Below, one piece after another: positions 22,385-30,500 of a DNA stretch of 32,538 bases (positions are counted from its first letter, which is position 1; every line of letters starts with the position of its first letter). Under the pieces are notes generated by a model. The model had not been told where the DNA came from, made no database searches, and saw only the letters and a program-made list of their open reading frames with translations. Made by a program: the position numbers and the translations under genes. The DNA is from a virus, in the IMG/VR virus record IMGVR_UViG_3300039098_000093, positions 1 to 32,538 of that record; one strand, given 5' to 3'.

Positions 22385-23374
22385 ATGGCGGATCATTCAA
22401 CAACAGTCTCATTAGGATTTAAAGGACCTGGTACTGGGGAAGTAGCAGAAGTCTCTTTAGTATTGGAGCAGAAACCTTTCCCCCAGGATTCCGGTGAAGT
22501 CAAATCCATTGAGCAGACTGCTGAGGACAACGACCTGGAATTCATTGAGATGCACTATGGTCCAGGTGGAAGGCAGGTTGCCTTTTCATCTAATACCGAT
22601 GAGATTAATGAACTCTACCAAGCTCAGTGTGGAAAGAACCCGGATGGTAGCATTACTGCTACGGTTTATGTGTTTAAGACCCCAACCGATCTAAGCTATA
22701 ACCTAGTTGCCAGTCGTGGGTCTTTTATAGGGGAGCCTGTTACAGAATCTACAGAGAAAGAGGAGTCCCTTAATTTCCATTTAGATACCTCGGTCAGTCT
22801 GGGATATACTGTCGAGGAGATCCTCTCGATTGAGTGGGAAGGTGATATCTATAATTCTTCTGGTGGTGTTATACAGTCTGATGTTCCATTATTAGTTGGC
22901 ACAGAGTTGGTTGTGGATGAACCAGTATATGGAACAGTTCGAGTTAAATACACGGTCTTTGGCGATACTTGGTTTTTGAATATACCACCAAGGGAAGAAG
23001 CATCTGCGGATGAGTTTCGATCTACAGTACATGCTTTTTACGGTCTGAATCAGGTCGAAACTATAGAAATTTCTCCTCCGAATCTGGAGACTTTGTGTAG
23101 TCAGAGGGTTAGTTGGGCATATAATTCAGATGGTGAGCAACCTGCAGACGATGAACCCGTAGATGACGGATCGGGTACTGCTGATGGGTCAAGTGTGGGT
23201 CTTCAATTAAATTCCTATGATTATTGCCATGGTGGTGTTGTACCAGGTGCTACTTATTGGATTGGGAATGAGCAAGTTCCAGCAACAGGACATACAGTTA
23301 AGAGAGGAATGACGTACACTATTACGGTTAGGGCAAGTGGTTATAAAGATTTTATCAATTCATTTTCTGTTTAG
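22385..23374 (+). CDS. Hypothetical tail protein with C-terminal PEGA-like domain (329 aa)
   Basis: The start is ATG 22385 with GGGGAGAG upstream. An in-frame TTG at 22379 lies too close to that site. Residues 1-110 are an acidic, mixed region with the segment MHYGPGGRQVAFSS. Residues about 120-230 are beta-rich. After an Asp/Gly-rich linker near residue 255-270, residues 281-329 read GVVPGATYWIGNEQVPATGH, then VKRGMTYTITVRASGYKDF, the pattern of PEGA-like surface domains, which often bind carbohydrate or protein partners. It belongs to the tail-tip cluster and is followed after 2 bases by a Cys-rich repeat protein. Confidence 0.5.
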   Translation: MADHSTTVSLGFKGPGTGEVAEVSLVLEQKPFPQDSGEVKSIEQTAEDNDLEFIEMHYGPGGRQVAFSSNTDEINELYQAQCGKNPDGSITATVYVFKTPTDLSYNLVASRGSFIGEPVTESTEKEESLNFHLDTSVSLGYTVEEILSIEWEGDIYNSSGGVIQSDVPLLVGTELVVDEPVYGTVRVKYTVFGDTWFLNIPPREEASADEFRSTVHAFYGLNQVETIEISPPNLETLCSQRVSWAYNSDGEQPADDEPVDDGSGTADGSSVGLQLNSYDYCHGGVVPGATYWIGNEQVPATGHTVKRGMTYTITVRASGYKDFINSFSV

Positions 23375-23376
23375 CC

Positions 23377-25071
23377 ATGACACAGATATTAAACTTCATA
23401 TTAAAAAAACAACCACCTACGTGGCCTGAATTTGAAGAAATATGCCCAGACGGTGGGGTGATTCCAGATTGTGATATAAGAGTTGACCCAGACTATTGGG
23501 GAATACCGGAACCAATAGAAACATACGGTGATTTAGAAGTCATCCACTGCCCCATGGAAAGTTTGACTGCTAAGTGCGGTGCGTCTGTTTCAGTTTGGAT
23601 GAGACCTGGTTGCCCACCCGAAACATCTGATGTGGTTTGTGATACGGTTCAGAATCCAATAGAAATAGCTCAAGATAGTTCTGAAACAATTTACATTTTG
23701 GATGGATACCCTCCATATAAATGGGAAATAGTTGGTGGTAGTGGGTTCTCTTTGAGATGGGAAACCACTGACGATTTGGGGGGTAGACCAGACGAAAGAC
23801 TTAATTCCCAGAATATTCTTTACTCCAGTTCAGCTAGTTGTGGAAAGGCCAGGGTTAAAATAACAGATAATTGTTCTACAGAGGTCATCTGTGAATTTGA
23901 TAGCTCGCTTGCATCCGAGTTAAATTGGGATGCGATAAGTAGTGGTAAAACTATAGTTACGGGAGAATCTGGAGTTACCATTGCTGTTAGAGATGGTATT
24001 GGGCCGTATACTTGGAGTGTTGTGGGGCTCGGTTTTAGCCTAGGGTCGGCTGTTACCGTCGGTAGGTTTAATACTTTAAATGCGAATTGGTGTGCTTGTG
24101 GTACTGCTGATATAACGGTTACTGATGGTTGCGATTCACAGGCTAATGGTAGTGTACGCTGTTCAGATTGCGGCGAGTGGGTATTACATGATTCGTGTAT
24201 TCAGGGATATGACTTTGCATATACCTGGCCCGATTTTTATACTGCTGATGGAAAATATAAGATTGAGCATTCGGATCATTGCCAGACGTCTTACCCTTAT
24301 AATTGGACCTGTTGTACTTTTTCGGAATCTTATGGGTATACATTTCCTTTAGAGCAATGTAATTGGTGTTGGGATCGTTCTAGGGGGCAGCATTCGAAAA
24401 CAGAAGTTTTTATTTGGGTGCCCGGATCAGATCATGAAGTGGAATATGATTGGACTAATAGTGCCCAGACGGTATTGAAATCTTCTAGTGCCACGGTTTA
24501 CGTAATTGGAGGGACTCCTCCTTATACCTGGGACATTTCTGGGGTAGGGTTTTCTTTACAACATACAGAGACTACAGGACTTTCCAATACGGTTATAACT
24601 AGTGCGGCAGCTTGTGGTAGTGGAGTTATTACAGTTGAAGATAAATGTGATTTTCAGGTGGGGGGAAGTATTAGGTGTTCAAATGGGGGGCAGTGGGTTC
24701 AGATAGAACATACCGACAATGGAGATGAAGCTTGTGGTATAATGCGTGGCGTTGGTGTTGACTACCACAATACTTGGTCTTTAATATGTGACGCTGGAGG
24801 ATGTTATGAGTCGTGGCGCGGTAAATATCATGTCTATGAAATAGCAGAAACCAACCTGAATTTTTGGTATGGGTATCCGTACACTTGTGCTGATTGCAAT
24901 TGTGATTATTGGGTACCAAATGGTTGTGTAACCTGTTTGCAAAATACTGTTCTGGATTGTTCTTACGCTGATCCAGGCACGACTGGAACTTTCCCTTGTT
25001 GTTATTCAGATCCTAAATATCATTGTAAAGCTGTATATAAACGACTTTTAGAAGAATGGAAGTGTCCATAA
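23377..25071 (+). CDS. Cys-rich tail protein with three Ig-like repeats (564 aa)
   Basis: The start ATG 23377 lies 2 bases after the previous stop. Three repeats of about 90 residues each carry a PPY/GPY-(K/T)W-x3-G-x-GFSL core (near residues 110, 210 and 380), then a CG-x-A/G-x-I-TV-x-D-x-C end. These look like Ig-like beta sandwiches with paired cysteines. After repeats 2 and 3 come Cys/Trp/Tyr-rich stretches such as RCSDCGEWVLHDSC and CNWCWDRS, which could form disulphides or bind metal. The composition suggests a surface-exposed adhesion protein. A cysteine-rich protein in a phage tail tip is unusual. No signal peptide is visible, so it would fold in the cytoplasm before virion assembly. 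Confidence 0.6.
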   Translation: MTQILNFILKKQPPTWPEFEEICPDGGVIPDCDIRVDPDYWGIPEPIETYGDLEVIHCPMESLTAKCGASVSVWMRPGCPPETSDVVCDTVQNPIEIAQDSSETIYILDGYPPYKWEIVGGSGFSLRWETTDDLGGRPDERLNSQNILYSSSASCGKARVKITDNCSTEVICEFDSSLASELNWDAISSGKTIVTGESGVTIAVRDGIGPYTWSVVGLGFSLGSAVTVGRFNTLNANWCACGTADITVTDGCDSQANGSVRCSDCGEWVLHDSCIQGYDFAYTWPDFYTADGKYKIEHSDHCQTSYPYNWTCCTFSESYGYTFPLEQCNWCWDRSRGQHSKTEVFIWVPGSDHEVEYDWTNSAQTVLKSSSATVYVIGGTPPYTWDISGVGFSLQHTETTGLSNTVITSAAACGSGVITVEDKCDFQVGGSIRCSNGGQWVQIEHTDNGDEACGIMRGVGVDYHNTWSLICDAGGCYESWRGKYHVYEIAETNLNFWYGYPYTCADCNCDYWVPNGCVTCLQNTVLDCSYADPGTTGTFPCCYSDPKYHCKAVYKRLLEEWKCP

Positions 25072-25433
25072 TGAAACAAATATTATCAGCCTTTGGTTAC
25101 GGATTAATTCAAGATTGTTTTGGTCTATTAAAGACTTTGGGAAAACAAGGGCTTTCCCATGAAGAATTTCTTGCCTTTGTAGAAGAATCAAAAAACGAGG
25201 CTAATGATTTTATAAAAGAGGAAATGAAAAAGGAGTTACCAAAGAAAGAGAAACCCAAAAAGAATATATTTTTAAAGCAGGGTGAAACAGAATTAATGAA
25301 AGGTGTTGTTTGTGAAAAATGTAAAGGAGTAGTTTACATTGAGGGCATTTGCTCAAGTAATCCACTAGTGAGGCAGGGTTTCGTGCGTAGGGGAATCTGT
25401 GGGGCCTGTGGCAACGAGTTTGGGATAAGGTGA
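25071..25433 (+). CDS. Hypothetical protein with C-terminal zinc ribbon (120 aa)
   Basis: The start is ATG 25071, overlapping the previous TAA as TAATG. An in-frame ATG at 25056 has no ribosome-binding advantage. The N-terminal half is helical (QILSAFGYGLIQDCFGLLKT, a possible amphipathic helix), followed by a Lys/Glu-rich linker (residues 45-65). The C-terminus contains C81-x2-C84, C94 and C110-x2-C113, a zinc-ribbon-like arrangement. It sits within the tail-tip operon but looks more like a regulatory or assembly factor than a fibre. Function is unknown. Confidence 0.5.
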   Translation: MKQILSAFGYGLIQDCFGLLKTLGKQGLSHEEFLAFVEESKNEANDFIKEEMKKELPKKEKPKKNIFLKQGETELMKGVVCEKCKGVVYIEGICSSNPLVRQGFVRRGICGACGNEFGIR

Positions 25434-25437
25434 TAAT

Positions 25438-25752
25438 ATGGAAAATATATTGGTTGCTTCACATGGTGGTAAAGGCTTTATAACTCACCATGATCAGGAA
25501 ATTAATGGGCTTTCTTTTCAAGTTCATCCCCTTGATACTGGGCAGATAGTAGTAGAGGTTGATGGTTCACCAATAGTAATTGGGGCTTGGAAAAATCGGG
25601 TAATGGGGTCAACCATAACACCCGAGGAAAGTTTGGAGCTTATTGAGGTTACAGAAAAGAGAAGTTTGGAAGAAGATATTCCCAATCAAGAAGCTAAATT
25701 GGCTAATAAAAAAGCCCGTTTGGCTGAATTGAAAGACAAGGAGAAAGGATGA
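25438..25752 (+). CDS. Hypothetical protein (104 aa)
   Basis: AAGGTG overlaps the upstream stop and leads to ATG 25438. The first 70 residues are beta-rich with MENILVASHGGKGFITHHDQ and IVVEVDGSPIVIGAWKNRVM. The rest is a charged helix (residues 70-104, NQEAKLANKKARLAELKDKE), a likely coiled coil. Its stop overlaps the next start (ATGA), so both are probably translated together. No family is recognised. Confidence 0.5.
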   Translation: MENILVASHGGKGFITHHDQEINGLSFQVHPLDTGQIVVEVDGSPIVIGAWKNRVMGSTITPEESLELIEVTEKRSLEEDIPNQEAKLANKKARLAELKDKEKG

Positions 25753-26447
25753 AAGAATTACAGTTAGAATCACAATTCGTTCAGTTGTTTGGATCGGAAC
25801 TTTTAACAGAATCAGATTTAGGGGTTGTCACGCAACTAAAGGATGAACTTGTCCATACGTTAAGAACAACCCAGATTCATCGTACAAGAACGGAAATGGA
25901 GGTCTCTGTTTTAAACGATACCAAGTTTCCAACTCCTGCTTCTAAGTATTGGCAGTCGTTAAGGGAGCAAGGGGTCATGTTCGAGGAACTGATCCTTTTG
26001 TCTTTTGAGTATCGAAAAAGGAAAGTGGAAGTAAAAATTCTCAAAAGGAAGTTTACCAAAGAAGAGGATGATCTTGAAAGAGAGCTTCTCCAGATTGAAA
26101 TTGAAAAGGAACAGTATATACTGTCTGCCCAGGAAAGGGTTGCTAAAGCTCGCATTCGCGAAATCAAAGATTGGTCTGAAATCAAGGCAAGAGAAATGTC
26201 CCTTATGAACGGTGACGATTTAGAGGATTCAGATCACCATCAGCTTATCTCATATACAAAAAGGTGGATTCAGCAAAGTATTTTGATGGGTAATAATGGT
26301 AGTCCATCGGAAATACAAAATCTGCTTGGTCAGTTACGTAGTGGTATCAAGACTTGCATGAGGTTGGGTCTTTTGGATATTGTTTTGCAGGGCTTCAATG
26401 AAAATATTCAGAATGATATTAAACGCTCTTATGGAGTAATAAAATAA
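25749..26447 (+). CDS. Hypothetical coiled-coil protein (232 aa)
   Basis: The ATGA overlap with the previous gene gives the start at 25749. The protein is nearly all helical. Residues about 85-150 form a charged coiled coil (RKRKVEVKILKRKFTKEEDD onwards). The C-terminal third (GLLDIVLQGFNENIQNDIKR) looks globular. It ends in TAATG with the giant kelch protein, so it is translationally coupled to it. A chaperone or assembly factor for the neighbouring fibre is possible by position, but the sequence gives no proof. Alternatively it is a tail-tip rod component. Confidence 0.5.
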   Translation: MKELQLESQFVQLFGSELLTESDLGVVTQLKDELVHTLRTTQIHRTRTEMEVSVLNDTKFPTPASKYWQSLREQGVMFEELILLSFEYRKRKVEVKILKRKFTKEEDDLERELLQIEIEKEQYILSAQERVAKARIREIKDWSEIKAREMSLMNGDDLEDSDHHQLISYTKRWIQQSILMGNNGSPSEIQNLLGQLRSGIKTCMRLGLLDIVLQGFNENIQNDIKRSYGVIK

Positions 26448-29400
26448 TGTCTGGAACCTGGTCAGCCGGTGGTAGTTTACTAACAGCACGGCGTTACATT
26501 GGAGGCTGTGGTACTCATATAGCAGGTTTATCGTTTGGAGGGTATATCCTTGCTAATACAGACGTAACGGAGGAGTATAACGGTTCTACTTGGTCGAGTG
26601 GCGGTAGTTTGGCTACAGCTACAAGGGGTGCAGGTGGTGCTGGAACTCAAACGGCTGGTTTAGAGTTCGGTGGGTATACTACCATATATGCTACTCACAC
26701 TGGAGAGTACAACGGCACAACATGGTCAGGAGGTGGTAGTTTAGCTACAGGTAGGCGTTATCCTGGAGGAGCTGGAAGTCAGACTGCTGGATTGTCGTTT
26801 GGTGGGCAAATAACTTTTGCTGTATCGAACACGGAGGAGTATAACGGTACAATATGGTCAGCAGGTGGCTCATTGTCTACCGCTCGTCGTTTACTTGGTG
26901 GGGCCGGCACTCAGTCGGCTGGGTTATCTTTTGGTGGTGATAATAATGGTACTAATGAAGACAACACGGAGGAGTATAACGGTACAACATGGTCAACAGG
27001 TGGTAACCTTTCTTCACCAAAATATGGCCTGGGAGGATGCGGTACCCAATCTGCTGGCTTAGCGTTTGGTGGATATACTACCACATATATAGCAGTAACT
27101 GAAGAGTACAATGGAACTGCTTGGGGTAGTGGTGGTAATTTAGCTACTGCAAGAAGCCAACTTGGAGGTTGTGGTAGTCAGTCAGCCGGTCTTTCTTTTG
27201 GTGGAAATACAGGTGCTATTTCTGCTGTTACAGAAGTATATACAATAGGATATATAGCTCACGGTACTTGGTCAATCGGTGGTAATTTAAGTACAGCGAG
27301 GCGTCTCCTTGCGGGTTGTGGAACTCAAACGGCCGGATTAAGTATTGGTGGTTATTCCTCGGCTGGTAATTCCAATATTACAGAGGAGTACAATGGAACT
27401 AGTTGGGGTTCTGGTGGAAATTTGTCCACAGCAAGATATGGTTTGTGTGGTTGTGGTATTCAAACAGCCGGTTTAAGTTTTGGTGGTTCTACGGGAAGTG
27501 TTACCAACGTTACAGAAGAATACAATGGAACTAGTTGGAGTTCCGGTGGAGGTTTGGCTGCGGTAAAAGATTATTTAGCGGGTTGTGGAGCTCAAACAGC
27601 CGGTCTTTCCTTTGGTGGTTATACGGGAAGTGTTAATTTATCTTCTACTGAGGAGTATAACGGCACTGCTTGGAGCTCTGGTGGAAATTTAGCTACAGCA
27701 AGAAGATCACTTGGTGGTGCTGGAAGTCAGACTGCTGGATTGTCATTTGGTGGTGTTGTTTCAACTTATTCGGATATTACTGAAGAGTACAACGGAACAA
27801 GCTGGTCTTCAGGCGGAAGTTTGGTTGTGTCTATACAACGGAACAGTGGTTGTGGAACTCAGACAGCAGGTTTGTCCTTTGGTGGTTATACAGTAAGTGC
27901 CGTTAGTGTTACAGAAGAGTACGACGGAACTAGTTGGAGTAGCGGTGGAGATTTAATTACAGCAAGAGAGCAATTATCGGGAGCAGGTAATCAATCAGCT
28001 GGTTTATCTTTTGGTGGTTCTACGGGAACTCTTTCTACGGCAACTGAGGAATACGGTTTTCCCATACCAAGTTCTGGAACTTGGTCTGCCGGTGGTAATT
28101 TGTCTACCGCGAGATCTGATTTGGCAGGTTGTGGAACTCAAACAGCAGGTTTATCTTTTGGTGGTTTTATTTCAACTTACTCGGCTGTAACCGAGGAGTA
28201 TAATGGCACTGCTTGGGGTTCTGGTGGAAATTTAACTACAGCAAGATATGGTTTAGGTGGATGTGGTATTCAAACAGCCGGTTTGTCTTTTGGGGGTACG
28301 GCTGGGGGTGACGTTAGTACAACAGAGGAGTACGATGGTACATCATGGAGTAGCGGAGGTAATTTAGCTACAGCACGGCGTTATATTTGTGGTGCCGGAA
28401 CTCAAACAGCCGGTCTTTCCTTTGGTGGACTAACCACAGTTGTTTCAAAAGTAACGGAGGAGTACAATGGTACCGCCTGGTCTGCTGGTGGTGATTTATC
28501 TGTAGCCAAAAGATTATTATCAGGAGCGGGAACGCAAACTGCTGGTTTGTGTATGGGTGGATACACCAGTGCATCTCTTAATATTACTGAGGAGTATGAT
28601 GGAACTGCCTGGTCTTTAGGTGGTAATTTAGCTACACCTTTACGAGCTGCCGCTGGAGCAGGTTCTCAGACCTCTGCCCTTTCTTTCGGTGGTGTTATAT
28701 CTATTGCGGTTGCTGTCACTGAAGAATACAACGGTACTTGTTGGCGTAAAGGCGGAAATCTATCCACTGCAAGATATGTTCTTGGTGGCGCTGGTTCCCA
28801 GACAGCTGGATTGTCCTTCGGTGGTAATACTGGTTCTGTTTCTGCGGTAACTGAAGAATATACAAAGATTCCGGCATTTATTGGTGTTTGGTCCACGGGT
28901 GGAAATTTAGCTACAGCACGAAAGGGTATAGCGGGTTGTGGAACTCAAACAGCCGGTCTGTCTTTTGGCGGTGCTGTGGGTACGACAAACTATGTTGTAA
29001 CTGAAGAGTACAACGGATCTGTTTGGTCTTCTGGGGGTAACTTATCTAATTCAGTCCGGTATTCTAGGGGTTTGGGAATCCAAACAGCAGGTCTTTCATT
29101 TGGTGGTAGGGATTCCGGTGGCACCAATGTTGCGATTACTGAGGAGTACAATGGTTCTTCTTGGTCCTCTGGTGGAAATCTGGCTACAGCAAGACGTAAT
29201 TTAGGTAGTGCTGGTTTTCAGACAGCAGGATTGTGTTTTGGTGGTGTCACAACTGTGGTTGTTGCTATAACTGAGGAGTACAATGGTACTGCTTGGTCAT
29301 CTGGTGGGAGTCTGTCTACTGCAAGGAGTGCCCTTGGTGGTGCCGGTACCCAGAATGCTGCCCTTGCCTTTGGTGGATCAACTGGTTCTGCTTCTGGTAT

Positions 29401-30500
29401 AACTGAGGAGTACAACGGTACTGCTTGGAGCTCTGGTGGAAATTTAGCTATAGCAAGATATAGCCTGGGTGATGCCGGTTCGCAGACAGCTGGATTGTCG
29501 TTTGGTGGATATATTTCCGCTATTTCGGCGGTAACTGAAGAGTACAATGGATCAGTTTGGAGCTTGGGTGGTAATCTTATTACTGCTAGATACACCCTTG
29601 CGGGTTGTGGCATTCAGACTGCTGCATTATCCTTTGGTGGATTAGACTCTGCTGAGTTAGCAACAACCGAAGAATATAATTCTGGGATAATACAGTACAA
29701 TGGTGTTTGGCGCTCCGGTGGAAATCTATCTACCGCGAGACACAGTTTGGCAGGTTGTGGAACTAAAACAGCAGGTTTATCTTTTGGTGGATATACTACT
29801 ACCAATTCAAATATTACAGAGGAGTATAACGGAACTAGTTGGGGTTCTGGTGGAAATTTAACTACAGCAAGATATGGTTTAGGTGGATGCGGTATTCAAA
29901 CGGCTGGTTTGTCTTTTGGTGGACATGCTTTTGGGGTAGGTGACCAAAACGTCACCGAAGAATATGACGGTACTACTTGGTCTGCTGGAGGTAATTTATC
30001 TGTAGCTAAAAGAGAATTAGCTGGTTGTGGAACACAAACTGCTGGTTTGTGTTTTGGTGGTACTACTGGTGCTGTCCAAGCTGTAACAGAAGAGTACAAC
30101 GGTACTGCTTGGAGCGCTGGTGGAAATTTACTCACAGCAAGATATGGACTAGCAGGATGCGGTATTCAAACGGCTGGTTTATCTTTTGGTGGGTGGGTAT
30201 CAGCTAATGTGGCTACTACCGAAGAGTATAACGGAACTAGTTGGTCTTCAAGTAGTGATTTGTCCACACCACGTTCTTATATGGGTGGTTGTGGAATTCA
30301 GACAGCAGGTTTGTCATTTGGTGGTAGTAGTGGTACTTATTCGTTTATAACTGAGGAATACAATGGTACTGCTTGGGGCTCCGGTGGAAATTTACTCACA
30401 GCAAGGCAGGGTTTGGGTGGTGCCGGTTCACGGACCTCAGCTTTAAGTTTTGGTGGTACTACGGGCTCTATTTTAAATGTAACTGAAGAGTATGGCTTTG
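26447..30500 (+). repeat. 30 tandem kelch-coding repeats in five blocks of six
   Basis: Units are about 132 bp each, in one frame. Block boundaries fall near 27260, 28070, 28880 and 29699, giving blocks of about 810 bp. Some units in different blocks are almost identical at DNA level, for example the second units of blocks 3 (around 28210) and 5 (around 29840), which suggests whole-block duplication or gene conversion. Confidence 0.8.

Noticed and set aside
29218-30135. Minus-strand frames with PLYSSV-type repeats across the kelch array
   Set aside because: They are antisense translations of the kelch repeat. Periodicity comes from the + strand gene.
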